DNA from: CAZYME01 sp964648115
Lineage (GTDB): Bacteria > Pseudomonadota > Gammaproteobacteria > Legionellales > Legionellaceae
Reading direction: 5' to 3'
DNA: 64,000 bases
Assembly (NCBI GenBank): GCA_964648115.1
Contig: CAZYME010000012.1
Coordinates: 5,481 to 69,480, forward strand
This document shows positions 16,804-25,357 of this stretch, piece by piece (within the stretch, counting starts at the first letter, position 1; every line of letters begins with the position of its first letter). Under the pieces are notes generated by a model. The model was given only the letters and a program-made list of their open reading frames with translations. It was not told the origin of the DNA and did no database searches. The translations under genes and the position numbers were made by a program.

Positions 16804-18825
16804 TTATTTCCCCCAAATAATACAACGGTTCTGATTTACCATAGGGCTTGTATCTGGAATAGCAAAAGCAGCTTTGAACTGTGGCATATTAGCCAATGTA
16901 CCATTTACACGGAATTTTGCTGGAGGATGAGGATCAACTGTTATTAAATTTCTCATTTGTTCAGGGCGGACTTTGCTAGCCCATACATGAGCCACACCTA
17001 AAAAAAACTGTTGATCAGGTGTAAATCCACTAATGTTTTTTGCTGTTTTATAAGCCTGTGAGGCATGGAAAGCATTATACGCTAATATCACTCCACCTAA
17101 GTCCGCAGTAGCTTCCCCCATAACTAATTTGCCTTGAACTGATAAATTGCTAGCTGTTTTATATTGTGAATATTGCGTCATAATGCAATGTGTAGAAGCT
17201 TGAAATTTTTTCAAGTCTTCTTTGGTCCACCAGTTTTTAAGGTTTCCATGCCCATCAAATTGCGCTCCTTGATCATCAAACCCATGCGTTATTTCATGAC
17301 CTATTACGAAGCCGATTCCACCATAGTTTACAGCAGCTGGTGCGCTTGGATCAAAAAATGGGGATTGTAAAATTCCCGCAGGAAGGTTGATGTTATTCAT
17401 CGAGGGATCATAATACGCATTAATCGTTTGAGGCGTCATTGCCCATTCGCTTCTATCAATAGGCTTGCCAATTTTATCAAGATCACGTTTAACTAAAAAT
17501 TCATTTGCACGTTTCACATTTAACACGTAAGGCCCACGATCAACCTTTAGCGTCGAATAATCCCACCATTTATTAGGGTAACCTACGCGCTCACCTATTA
17601 AATCCAGTTTTTTAAGAGCGGCTTTACGTGTAGCTGGTGTCATCCAACTTAGGGTTTTCAGATCTTCCTGTAAGGCCGTACGAATATTCTGCAAAATCTC
17701 TTGTACATCTTGTTTTGAGCTAGGCGGAAAATATTTTTCCACATATAATTTACCAATCGCAAACCCCAAGGCCTCATTCTCAGTGTCAACTACACGCTGC
17801 CAACGCGGTAATAATTTTTTGGTACCGCTTATAGCCGTCATCATTTGAAAGTTTTGATCGACAAAGGGTTGAGATAAATACGGCGCAAAATTGTAAAGCA
17901 CATGCCACCTTAGATACATTTTCCAGTCATCCAGCGACACAGTTTTTAAAAGTGTATTCCACGCTTTAAAAAAATCGGGCATCCCCAGGTTAATCTGTTT
18001 AATTTGAGGAGAACTTATTGATTTAAAATATTCGGACCAAGAAAAAAGCGGTGTTATTTTTTCTAATTGGGTAATGCTCATCATGTGGTAAATCGCGTGA
18101 GGGTCGCGCTGCGCAATTTGGGACATGGATGCTTCAGCCAACGTGGTTTCAATCTTCATCACCGCTTTGGCTGCGGTGGCTGCAGTTGATGGTGTATCGC
18201 CTAATAATTCAAACATTTTGGTTATGTAATGAATATACGCGTTACGAATTTGCTCAAACTTTTGGTCTTTTTTTAAGTAGTAATCACGATCAGGCAAGCC
18301 CAATCCACCTTGCATAGCAGCACCTATCATTTCTTCACTGTTTGTGAAGTCTTGCATGCTGCCAAAATTAAAGCAGGCATCTACTCCTATCAGTTGCAAA
18401 TGTGTGATTTCATCTTGTAGATCGGTTAGATTTTTTAAAGCACTTATGCGATCGAATTCTGCTTGGATAGGCTCTACACCAAGCTTGTTAATTGAAACCT
18501 CATCCATTCCACTGTAATAAAAATCCCCCACTTTTTGTTCAATACTATCAGGCTTAGCTGCTTTGTCACTAGCTGCTTGGATAAGCATTTGATGAATAAT
18601 TTTTTGAGTGTTTTCGTGCAAGATGCGAAATGTACCCCAACTTGAATATTCAGGGGGTATTGGATTTTGCTTTTTCCAGCCGCCGTTAGCGTAGGCATAG
18701 AAATTTTGGCTGGGGCTAATACTGGGATCAAGCCAATCTATATGCAGTGGATCGTGTTTTGCTGCATGTGCGATTGTTAGCGCACAGGAAAGAACCGGGG
18801 TGATTAGTTTAATTAATAGGCGCAT
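16804..18825 (-). CDS. pepO: M13-family zinc metallopeptidase (PepO/neprilysin-like), exported
   Basis: 673 residues. The signal peptide MRLLIKLITPVLSCALTIAHA precedes the M13 N-terminal domain (PSQNFYAYANGGWKKQNPIP) and the peptidase domain. The zinc site is HEITHGFDDQG (HExxH) with downstream EATADLGG (third ligand Glu, ExxxD). It ends RCIIWGK, close to the family's terminal CxxW. The conserved NAYYDPSMNNINLPAGIL loop is present. It would act on peptides in the periplasm or outside; the type II system in this window is a possible exporter (inference). Confidence 0.95.
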   Translation of the reverse strand: MRLLIKLITPVLSCALTIAHAAKHDPLHIDWLDPSISPSQNFYAYANGGWKKQNPIPPEYSSWGTFRILHENTQKIIHQMLIQAASDKAAKPDSIEQKVGDFYYSGMDEVSINKLGVEPIQAEFDRISALKNLTDLQDEITHLQLIGVDACFNFGSMQDFTNSEEMIGAAMQGGLGLPDRDYYLKKDQKFEQIRNAYIHYITKMFELLGDTPSTAATAAKAVMKIETTLAEASMSQIAQRDPHAIYHMMSITQLEKITPLFSWSEYFKSISSPQIKQINLGMPDFFKAWNTLLKTVSLDDWKMYLRWHVLYNFAPYLSQPFVDQNFQMMTAISGTKKLLPRWQRVVDTENEALGFAIGKLYVEKYFPPSSKQDVQEILQNIRTALQEDLKTLSWMTPATRKAALKKLDLIGERVGYPNKWWDYSTLKVDRGPYVLNVKRANEFLVKRDLDKIGKPIDRSEWAMTPQTINAYYDPSMNNINLPAGILQSPFFDPSAPAAVNYGGIGFVIGHEITHGFDDQGAQFDGHGNLKNWWTKEDLKKFQASTHCIMTQYSQYKTASNLSVQGKLVMGEATADLGGVILAYNAFHASQAYKTAKNISGFTPDQQFFLGVAHVWASKVRPEQMRNLITVDPHPPAKFRVNGTLANMPQFKAAFAIPDTSPMVNQNRCIIWGK

Positions 18826-18975
18826 TCAATGCTTTTACAAAACAAAACGTACAATCAGAGTAATAGGTGAAGCTCTAGAAATCAATCATTTGCCTTAGGT
18901 CAAACACCAAAAATGATGTACGTGGTGCGATGGATCTCCTGATGCCCAAGAATGACACAGATTAGAGATTTTTCA

Positions 18976-19071
18976 TAACTCCCCAGGTTGTGGATACGTT
19001 TGCTTTTTATTCAATCAAACTAAACCTACGTTTTCCTGAACGCAGTGAAGGATGACGTACCTGTGGAGTTA
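18976..19071. repeat. Imperfect inverted-repeat element in a gene-free gap
   Basis: TAACTCCCCAGGT (18976-18988) and ACCTGTGGAGTTA (19059-19071) are inverted repeats with one mismatch. They lie in the 342-bp gap between pepO and the Pmp3-like gene. Nothing else convincing was seen in the gap apart from AT-rich DNA upstream of the next gene. Confidence 0.55.
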
Positions 19072-19167
19072 CGATTTTTCATTTTTGTGATTCTGTATTA
19101 GACACTATTGAAGGACATTTACACGTAATATAAAATAACAAATGGTAACGGGGTTGAGGATTTTTCC

Positions 19168-19350
19168 ATGCGTTTGTTTATAGCTATTTTTCTACCGTTT
19201 TTAGTTTTTTTTACTATTAAAAGGCCATTAGCTGGTATCATTTGTTTGATTCTACAAATTACAGTAATTGGCTGGCTCCCAGCAGCCTTATGGGCGGTTT
19301 ACTCACTTTCAGAATACAGTACGGATAAAAAAATTAAGAAATATCGATAA
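19168..19350 (+). CDS. YqaE/Pmp3-family small membrane protein
   Basis: 60 residues with two hydrophobic segments (about 3-17 and 22-46). The second, LAGIICLILQITVIGWLPAA followed by LWAVYSL, carries the Pmp3 hallmark. A charged C-terminus follows (STDKKIKKYR). Proteins of this family affect membrane potential and salt or cold tolerance. GAGG stands upstream of the ATG. Followed 37 bp later by a 34-residue basic protein, probably on the same transcript. Confidence 0.85.
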   Translation: MRLFIAIFLPFLVFFTIKRPLAGIICLILQITVIGWLPAALWAVYSLSEYSTDKKIKKYR

Positions 19351-19387
19351 TAACAATAAATTTTAACCAACCACTGTGAGGATAAAA

Positions 19388-19492
19388 ATGAGCAAAAATC
19401 AGGATAAGAAAAAAGAAACCAAGAAAAAGCCACTTAAAACAGCCAGTGAGAAACGAGCAGATAAAAAAGCCAAAAAGAAAGAGTTGATATAA
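19388..19492 (+). CDS. 34-residue highly basic protein
   Basis: Encodes MSKNQDKKKETKKKPLKTAS followed by EKRADKKAKKKELI. About 15 of the 34 residues are Lys or Arg, with no hydrophobic core. GAGG precedes the ATG at good spacing, and a strong hairpin follows 27 bp after the stop, so a short gene is well framed. Similar Lys-rich peptides of unknown role occur in many proteobacteria (from memory, not checked). A nucleic-acid or ribosome-associated role is speculative. Confidence 0.65.
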   Translation: MSKNQDKKKETKKKPLKTASEKRADKKAKKKELI

Positions 19493-19518
19493 TTCGTATA
19501 TAATTTTTCAAATATTCT

Positions 19519-19551
19519 TTTTAGGGGCACTTGCTTCACATGCCCCTAAAA
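19519..19551 (+). terminator. Bidirectional terminator-like hairpin
   Basis: TTTTAGGGGCA and TGCCCCTAAAA pair perfectly (11 bp) around an 11-base loop. On the minus strand the stem is followed by mixed A/T rich sequence. It separates the Pmp3/basic-peptide pair from the convergent thioesterase gene. Confidence 0.75.
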
Positions 19552-19605
19552 GGCTGGCTACAACCAGGCTAAGATTTAGTCGCGGGATGTCGAATACTTT
19601 TCTTT

Positions 19606-20019
19606 TTATTCATCCACCCCTATCGCAAAAAGCCACTGGGCTGTTGGCACAATCAATTTCCGGGTTTTCATATCAAACACACCAAAGGTCATTTTGGCAT
19701 GAGTGCACAATCCCCCCTGCTCATCCAAAATATCCTGCCGCATTACTCCAATCTTCCCTTCAAAGGAAATCATCTGCGATTCAATCGTAATAGATTGCCG
19801 CAGCCTTAATTCTCTCAAAAATTTCATATCAAACTCTAATACAACCGGACCAACACCTGTTTCATGAATAGTTTTTAAATCAATACCATTTGCATTAAGA
19901 AATTCCCAACGCGCCTCTTCTAACAACTCAAGGTACGTTGCATTATTAACATGGCTAAATGTATCCAAGTGGCGCTCTTTTATTAGCACCTGATATTTAA
20001 AAGTTTTAAAATGTGGCAT
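19606..20019 (-). CDS. Acyl-CoA thioesterase, hot-dog fold (YbgC/FadM-like)
   Basis: 137 residues. The motif RHLDTFSHVNNATYLELLEEA (about 16-36) is the 4-hydroxybenzoyl-CoA thioesterase family signature with the catalytic Asp and the HVNN loop. The remainder (VVLEFDMKFLRELRLRQSIT, TFGVFDMKTRKL) completes the single hot-dog domain. It hydrolyses acyl-CoA esters; substrate length is not visible. Followed upstream by a DUF2892 gene in the same direction. Confidence 0.9.
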   Translation of the reverse strand: MPHFKTFKYQVLIKERHLDTFSHVNNATYLELLEEARWEFLNANGIDLKTIHETGVGPVVLEFDMKFLRELRLRQSITIESQMISFEGKIGVMRQDILDEQGGLCTHAKMTFGVFDMKTRKLIVPTAQWLFAIGVDE

Positions 20020-20053
20020 TGAATCTATACTCTCTTTGAGGCGTTGTTATATT

Positions 20054-20263
20054 TTATTTTTCACGCTTAAAATGATGTTTAACTTTACTTATCAAATAAG
20101 GAATAGAACACCAGCCAATCACACCCTCGATGACTAACACCACTCCAAGTATCATAAAAAATAATTTACTCATTCCAACCAATACAGCGATGCAAATCGC
20201 TAATCCAATTACGGAGCGATTGATACGATCGGTTTTATCAATATTGCAATGAACTGAAAGCAT
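20054..20263 (-). CDS. DUF2892 small inner-membrane protein
   Basis: 69 residues: MLSVHCNIDKTDRINRSVIG, then two hydrophobic helices (about 16-32 and 36-58) and a basic tail (KVKHHFKREK). The NIDKTDRINR start and GW-C-S-IPYL near the second helix fit DUF2892. In the family a CPxy motif is common; here the Pro is displaced. The start at 20263 is preferred because GGAGAG precedes it; the earlier ATG overlaps that site. Confidence 0.82.
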   Translation of the reverse strand: MLSVHCNIDKTDRINRSVIGLAICIAVLVGMSKLFFMILGVVLVIEGVIGWCSIPYLISKVKHHFKREK

Positions 20264-20317
20264 GTATCTCTCCATATATGTGATGAAATCCTAGTTTGGT
20301 GGCGCTTCGCGCAGTTT

Positions 20318-20334
20318 TTGGGCCATGGGCCCAA
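20318..20334. repeat. Short palindrome, family D
   Basis: TTGGGCC and GGCCCAA separated by three bases, followed by CCTACG. Related sequence: GTAGGTTGGG at 21036 and the outer ends of the element at 39932-40087. It sits just behind the carbonic anhydrase gene. Confidence 0.55.
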
Positions 20335-20343
20335 CCTACGACT

Positions 20344-20994
20344 TTAAGATATTTTCTCAGACTTCACTAACTTACCTTGGATGTTAATCACATTTAATTG
20401 GCCAGCGCCCTGTTTCATATCATTTGCAAAATCATACACAGCTCCTACAATGAGTAACTCATTGCTCTTCACTTGTTGATTAAATACTTTAAGCGCTAAT
20501 GCTACCTGATTATTCACATTTGCTATTACTCCATCCATATTTGATTCCCCATGTTTCAAGCGCAAGGAATCTAGCTCTTTGATGACACTAGGCTCTAGTC
20601 CGGTATAATCCCCTGTTGCAGCTGTAATTGCACCACAATGGGAGTGGCCTACGATCAGCAAAAGCGGTGTGTGCAAATGATTAACTCCGTATTTGACCGA
20701 GCCTTGTGCGGTACTAATTTGGTTGCCGATATTTTTGATAATGAACAGATTACCCTCGGGAGCTTCATCAATAATGCTGGTATGTACGCGGGAATCAGAG
20801 CAGCTTACTAAAGTGACGCTGGGATTTTGACCTTTACTTTTCTCCTCAAAAAAACTAGGGCCTTTGCTAGCTATGTAGCTTTTATTCTGCTCTAGCATAG
20901 CTTTAAGTTGCGATTTGGCTGCCAACATATTGTCTGTATTCGCAAATGTTGTTAGCGGTATAAAAATAAGTGTAAGAAGTAGTTTATTAAACAT
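20344..20994 (-). CDS. Periplasmic beta-class carbonic anhydrase
   Basis: 216 residues. The signal peptide MFNKLLLTLIFIPLTTFA predicts export. Zinc ligands are visible: CSDSR (Cys, with the Asp-Arg dyad) and GHSHCGAI (His, Cys). Interconverts CO2 and bicarbonate; an exported beta-carbonic anhydrase could buffer the periplasm or supply bicarbonate. The start at 20994 is chosen since the signal peptide begins there; an in-frame ATG nine codons earlier exists. Flanked on both sides by family D palindromes. Confidence 0.94.
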   Translation of the reverse strand: MFNKLLLTLIFIPLTTFANTDNMLAAKSQLKAMLEQNKSYIASKGPSFFEEKSKGQNPSVTLVSCSDSRVHTSIIDEAPEGNLFIIKNIGNQISTAQGSVKYGVNHLHTPLLLIVGHSHCGAITAATGDYTGLEPSVIKELDSLRLKHGESNMDGVIANVNNQVALALKVFNQQVKSNELLIVGAVYDFANDMKQGAGQLNVINIQGKLVKSEKIS

Positions 20995-21035
20995 ATAATC
21001 CATCCATAGTTTTAATGTCATTTTTATATTTAAAC

Positions 21036-21086
21036 GTAGGTTGGGTCATTGACCCAACAAGCCCACGAAGTGCCACATTAACCTAC
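21036..21086. repeat. Short palindromic element, family D
   Basis: The core TTGGGTCA-T-TGACCCAA (21041-21057) is a perfect inverted repeat, enclosed by GTAGGTT on the left and AACCTAC (21080-21086) on the right. It lies between the carbonic anhydrase and DUF2490 genes. Confidence 0.7.
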
Positions 21087-21115
21087 ATTAAAACAATATT
21101 CTAAATATTGCACCA

Positions 21116-21787
21116 TTACGTTTCTAAATTAATATTTAAGTTAATCACCAGCACCACATCTGATTGGGTAACCGGCGTGAACAACCATTGATTCATACCG
21201 CCTACACTTAAAAATGTCGATTTCGATAGTTGCCGCGTAAAACCAACATAAATTCTATCTTGATCCCATGTTTTAGTGGTTAACCATTCAACTCGGTTTA
21301 AATTAACTAAAATCTCATTACCTACTACTAAATCAAGTTTTTCTGCTAGTGGAATATTAGCTGTCATGCGCTCACGAAACCGGTTTGCCCAGGTTGCAAA
21401 AGCAAATGATTTCCGTTGCTCTACGCGAGTTCTTGAGTTCAGACGAATAGATTTTATTTGGCGTTGCCAAATAACCTGCTCCCAGGAGCGGTATTCTTCA
21501 ACACTCCCTGGTTCCGCATCTTGAGCCACGGTACTTATGGTTTGACCTAGCCAAAACTGCCAGGTTGGATTCAATGCAATCCCACCACCCGCATTGGTTA
21601 GGAATTGATTGAACGCGTTAGTAGCCTCAATCAAACGAAGCTGAGGCTCAATATTATATAAAAATGTGCCGTAATTACCGGTTAGCGTAAACGATGACCA
21701 GAGCTTATTCGTGCTTTGTATCGCAAAACTCACATTCGCTAAATTACATATTACTATTAGTAAGAGTAATTGCGCTCGTTTCATCAT
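21116..21787 (-). CDS. DUF2490 outer-membrane barrel protein
   Basis: 223 residues. The signal peptide MMKRAQLLLLIVICNLANVSFA is followed by amphipathic strands typical of DUF2490: KLWSSFTLTGNYG, YNIEPQLRLIEATNAFNQFL, WANRFRERMTANIPLAEKLD and DQDRIYVGFTRQLSKSTFLS. Probably an outer-membrane beta-barrel. Its ATG overlaps the thiolase stop by four bases, so it is the last gene of the lysine/beta-oxidation operon. Role in that pathway unknown; substrate uptake is a guess. Confidence 0.85.
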   Translation of the reverse strand: MMKRAQLLLLIVICNLANVSFAIQSTNKLWSSFTLTGNYGTFLYNIEPQLRLIEATNAFNQFLTNAGGGIALNPTWQFWLGQTISTVAQDAEPGSVEEYRSWEQVIWQRQIKSIRLNSRTRVEQRKSFAFATWANRFRERMTANIPLAEKLDLVVGNEILVNLNRVEWLTTKTWDQDRIYVGFTRQLSKSTFLSVGGMNQWLFTPVTQSDVVLVINLNINLET

Positions 21788-22968
21788 AGAGCTTCAAAAA
21801 TGGCCGCCGCACCCATACCTGTACCTATGCACATGGTTACCATGCCATATCGTCCCTTTGTGCGACGCAAACCGTGCAATAACGTTGCAGCTCGGATTGT
21901 TCCTGTTGCACCCAAAGGATGTCCTAAAGCGATAGCGCCTCCTAATGGATTAACTTTTTCCCGAGGTAAATTCAGCTCTTTAATGACAGCTAGCGATTGA
22001 GCTGCAAATGCTTCGTTTAGCTCAATCCAATCTATTTGGTCCAGTGTTAATCCTGCTTTCTTTAATGCCAGTGGAATGGCATGTATCGGACCTATACCCA
22101 TAATTTCAGGAGGGACACCTGCTACAGCAAAGCTAAGCAACCGACCTATGGGATTTAAATTATACTGTTTCAACGCGGCTTCGCTGGCAAGTAAAGCAAT
22201 CCCTGCTCCGTCACTCATTTGTGAACTATTTCCAGCGGTAACGGTGCCCTTGGCAGCAAACACAGGTTTTAACCGGGCAATGGCCTCATAAGATGTGTCT
22301 GCTCGAGGGCCTTCATCCTCACTAATTAAACGCTTATTGTATATGACCTCGGATTTTGCAAGATCAGCACGCCTAACAGTGATTTCAATCGGGCTGATTT
22401 CTGCATTAAAATCACCGCGCTTTTGCGCAGCCGTGGCACGTTTATGACTTTCCGTGGCAAATTCATCCTGCTCTTCACGTGATATTTTCCAACGTGTAGC
22501 AACTATTTCAGCTGTAATCCCCATGCCATAGGCAATTGCAATATGTTCATTATCAAAAATAGAGGGATTAGCTGTATATTTATTTCCACCTAATGGGACC
22601 TTAGACATGCTTTCCACCCCGCCAGCCAAAGCAAGTGGCATATCACCAGTAACAATCGAAGCTGCCGCAGTTGCAATGCTTTGTACGCCAGAGGAGCAAA
22701 AACGGTTTATAGTCATTGCTGGTACGGATTGTGGTAAATCCGCTAATAACGACGCGATACGCGCAACATTCATCCCCTGCTCTGCCTCAGGCATGGCACA
22801 GCCAATCACTACATCACCTATTTTTTCCCAATCAACTGCTTGATTACGCTGTTTTAAACTTTTGATGGTGTGAGCCAGTAAATCATCCGGCAATGTATTC
22901 TTAAAGACGCCGCGAGGTGCTTTTCCCACTGGCGTGCGTAAAACGTCAACTACATATACGTTTGTCAT
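21784..22968 (-). CDS. fadA: Acetyl-CoA C-acyltransferase (thiolase)
   Basis: 394 residues. Thiolytic cleavage of 3-oxoacyl-CoA. Catalytic residues seen: Cys91 in NRFCSSG, His in GHPLGATG and the second Cys in MCIGTGMG. Also AGNSSQMSDGAG and ELNEAFAAQSL. The closest type is the FadA/degradative thiolase; chain length is not readable. It starts 11 bp after the multifunctional enzyme gene and overlaps the DUF2490 gene by four bases. It would act with its upstream neighbour in beta-oxidation and in the crotonyl-CoA end of lysine breakdown. Confidence 0.95.
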   Translation of the reverse strand: MTNVYVVDVLRTPVGKAPRGVFKNTLPDDLLAHTIKSLKQRNQAVDWEKIGDVVIGCAMPEAEQGMNVARIASLLADLPQSVPAMTINRFCSSGVQSIATAAASIVTGDMPLALAGGVESMSKVPLGGNKYTANPSIFDNEHIAIAYGMGITAEIVATRWKISREEQDEFATESHKRATAAQKRGDFNAEISPIEITVRRADLAKSEVIYNKRLISEDEGPRADTSYEAIARLKPVFAAKGTVTAGNSSQMSDGAGIALLASEAALKQYNLNPIGRLLSFAVAGVPPEIMGIGPIHAIPLALKKAGLTLDQIDWIELNEAFAAQSLAVIKELNLPREKVNPLGGAIALGHPLGATGTIRAATLLHGLRRTKGRYGMVTMCIGTGMGAAAIFEAL

Positions 22969-22979
22969 TCATTATCTCC

Positions 22980-25346
22980 CTAATTACGTAGTGGTTTGCC
23001 AGTTTCTAGCAAATAACCAATACGTGCTTGCGTTAATGGGGTTGCAGCCAAGGTTATGAAGGCTTCTCTTTCTAAGCGCAGCATCCATGCCTCATCAACA
23101 TGTTGCCCCTCATTAACATCACCACCGCATAATACCAAGGCTATTTGAGAAGCTAGGAAATAATCGTGTTGAGATATAAATCCGCCTTCTAGCCAATTAA
23201 CCAGTCCTGCTTGTAACCGGGCACAGCCTTCGCGGCCTACCACTGGGAAAGTAGTTTGCAAAGGAGGATGATAATTTGCAGCTTGCATGGCTTTAATATT
23301 GGCGAGTGCTGCGAAGAGAACTTCATTGCTATGCATTACCCAGGCATCGTTTTCCTGTAAATATCCTCGCTGCAAAGCATCTGGTGCGCTACTTGCTACA
23401 ACAGCTGTAGCAATTTGTTCAAAATAAGGACGAATAAATGCGAAGAGATCGGTACCCTGCGCTTTCATAGCAGCGCGCTTAGCCATTTCTTTGCATCCAC
23501 CACCGGCAGGGATAAGGCCAACGCCTACCTCCACCAAACCTGGATACGCTTCAAAAGCGGCCACGACTTTACTGCAATGCAACATTAACTCGCACCCACC
23601 ACCTAATGCGCGGCCACGTAGTGCGGCAACAATAGGGATAGAGCTATATTTCATGCGCATAACTAATTGTTGGAATTCCGCAATCATTGTATCTAGCGCC
23701 GCCAATTTATTAGCTTGAATCAATCCCGCAACGCTTCGTAAATCAGCCCCGGAGCAGAAAGTATTTGCATCCTGCTGGTATACAATCACCCCTTGGCATT
23801 TCTGCTCGGCAATATTCAATGCTTCATTAAGACCATCGATGACAGATTGGCCAATAGAATTTGCTTTACTTTTCAAACTCACAACCGCAACATCATCCTG
23901 CAAAGTCCACAAGCTCACACCTTCATTTTCATATAGTGTTTTGGTTTGCAAACGTGGTTCACAAGGTACTCTATCTGGGAAAAATTGGCGTTGATATACC
24001 GGTAGCTTGCTGCGTCCTTTATAAGTCGCTTTTACTGGCGAAAAAGCACCATCCTTATTATAAAAATCATCCACTTTGGCTAGCCACGTGGGTAATTTGG
24101 CGTTGCTCATAGAGGTTTCGTTTGAAATTGCTTGCTCGATAACCTTTGTCATTTCAACAATGCCCGCCGCCTGCCACGCCTCAAAAGGACCTTGTTGCCA
24201 ACCAAATCCCCAGCGGATGGCTAAATCTACATCTCGAACTGTGTCAGCAATATTTTCTAAATGAAATGCACAGTAATGGAATAAATCACGGAAACAAGCC
24301 ACTAAAAATTGTGCCTGGTGATTATTCGATGCAAGTAGACGTTGCATACGCTCTTGAGGGTCTGGAAGCTTCATAATAGTTTTTATTTCATCACTAACCA
24401 CGCCTTTTGCCTCACGATATGTGCCCTGCTCAACGTCATAAACTTCGATGGTTTTGCCATTTTTTCGATAGGCACCCTGCCCTGTTTTTTGCCCTAAGTG
24501 ACCTTGCTTTATTAATCCAGTTAACCAATCTGGTAAAACAAAGGCCTTGTGCCAAGGATCGTCTTTTAATTGCTGTTCCATAGTGGCAACTACGTGTTGC
24601 ATGGTATCAAGCCCCACTACATCCATAGTGCGAAACGTTGCTGATTTTGGGCGACCAAGGAGCGCACCTGTGAGCGCATCAACTTCGTCTAAGCCTAGTT
24701 TCATCTCTTTTGCATGATACAAAGTCGCTAGTAACGAAAAAACACCTACGCGATTAGCGATAAAATTTGGGGTATCTTTTGCTCGCACCACTCCTTTACC
24801 TAAACAACTGGTAAGCCAACTTTCTAGATTATCCACTAGCTCAGATGATGTGGTATGGGCTGGGATTAACTCTGCCAGATGCATGTAACGCGGAGGATTA
24901 AAAAAATGTACGCCACAAAATTGAGAACGGTGCTTTTCAGGCAAGACACTGACCAAGGTATTGATGCTTAAACCAGAAGTATTACTCACCAAAATGGTTT
25001 TTTCAGCAAGAAATGGAGAGATGCGTTGATAAAGAGCTTTTTTCCAATCTAAACGTTCAGCAATAGCCTCGATAATCAAATCGCAACTTGAGAGGTCGGA
25101 AAGATTATCATCGTAATTACGAGGCCTTAATAATGAAGCCGTTTGTTGAGTGCCTAACGGACTTGGCTTTAATTTAGTTAGATTTGCGATAGATTTTTCC
25201 ACGATGGCATTATGACCACCTTCTTTTGCGGTTAAATCAAACAACAAGGTTTCAATCCCTGCATTTACACAATGGGCTGCAATTTGTGCGCCCATAACCC
25301 CGGCCCCAAGCACAGCAATTTTTTTGATGAAAAATGGTTCTTGCAT
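22980..25346 (-). CDS. fadB: 3-hydroxyacyl-CoA dehydrogenase / enoyl-CoA hydratase
   Basis: 788 residues. Domain order: NAD-binding dehydrogenase first (KIAVLGAGVMGAQIAAHCVN, then IANRVGVFSLLA), C-terminal dehydrogenase domains, then the crotonase fold (about 500-700: RGRALGGGCELMLHC, VGVGLIPAGGGCKEM with the oxyanion loop). This order is the reverse of E. coli FadB and matches the class in which HAD precedes ECH. It hydrates 2-enoyl-CoA and oxidises the 3-hydroxyacyl-CoA. 11 bp upstream is the ALDH7 gene. Confidence 0.94.
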   Translation of the reverse strand: MQEPFFIKKIAVLGAGVMGAQIAAHCVNAGIETLLFDLTAKEGGHNAIVEKSIANLTKLKPSPLGTQQTASLLRPRNYDDNLSDLSSCDLIIEAIAERLDWKKALYQRISPFLAEKTILVSNTSGLSINTLVSVLPEKHRSQFCGVHFFNPPRYMHLAELIPAHTTSSELVDNLESWLTSCLGKGVVRAKDTPNFIANRVGVFSLLATLYHAKEMKLGLDEVDALTGALLGRPKSATFRTMDVVGLDTMQHVVATMEQQLKDDPWHKAFVLPDWLTGLIKQGHLGQKTGQGAYRKNGKTIEVYDVEQGTYREAKGVVSDEIKTIMKLPDPQERMQRLLASNNHQAQFLVACFRDLFHYCAFHLENIADTVRDVDLAIRWGFGWQQGPFEAWQAAGIVEMTKVIEQAISNETSMSNAKLPTWLAKVDDFYNKDGAFSPVKATYKGRSKLPVYQRQFFPDRVPCEPRLQTKTLYENEGVSLWTLQDDVAVVSLKSKANSIGQSVIDGLNEALNIAEQKCQGVIVYQQDANTFCSGADLRSVAGLIQANKLAALDTMIAEFQQLVMRMKYSSIPIVAALRGRALGGGCELMLHCSKVVAAFEAYPGLVEVGVGLIPAGGGCKEMAKRAAMKAQGTDLFAFIRPYFEQIATAVVASSAPDALQRGYLQENDAWVMHSNEVLFAALANIKAMQAANYHPPLQTTFPVVGREGCARLQAGLVNWLEGGFISQHDYFLASQIALVLCGGDVNEGQHVDEAWMLRLEREAFITLAATPLTQARIGYLLETGKPLRN

Positions 25347-25357
25347 AATGGAAATCC

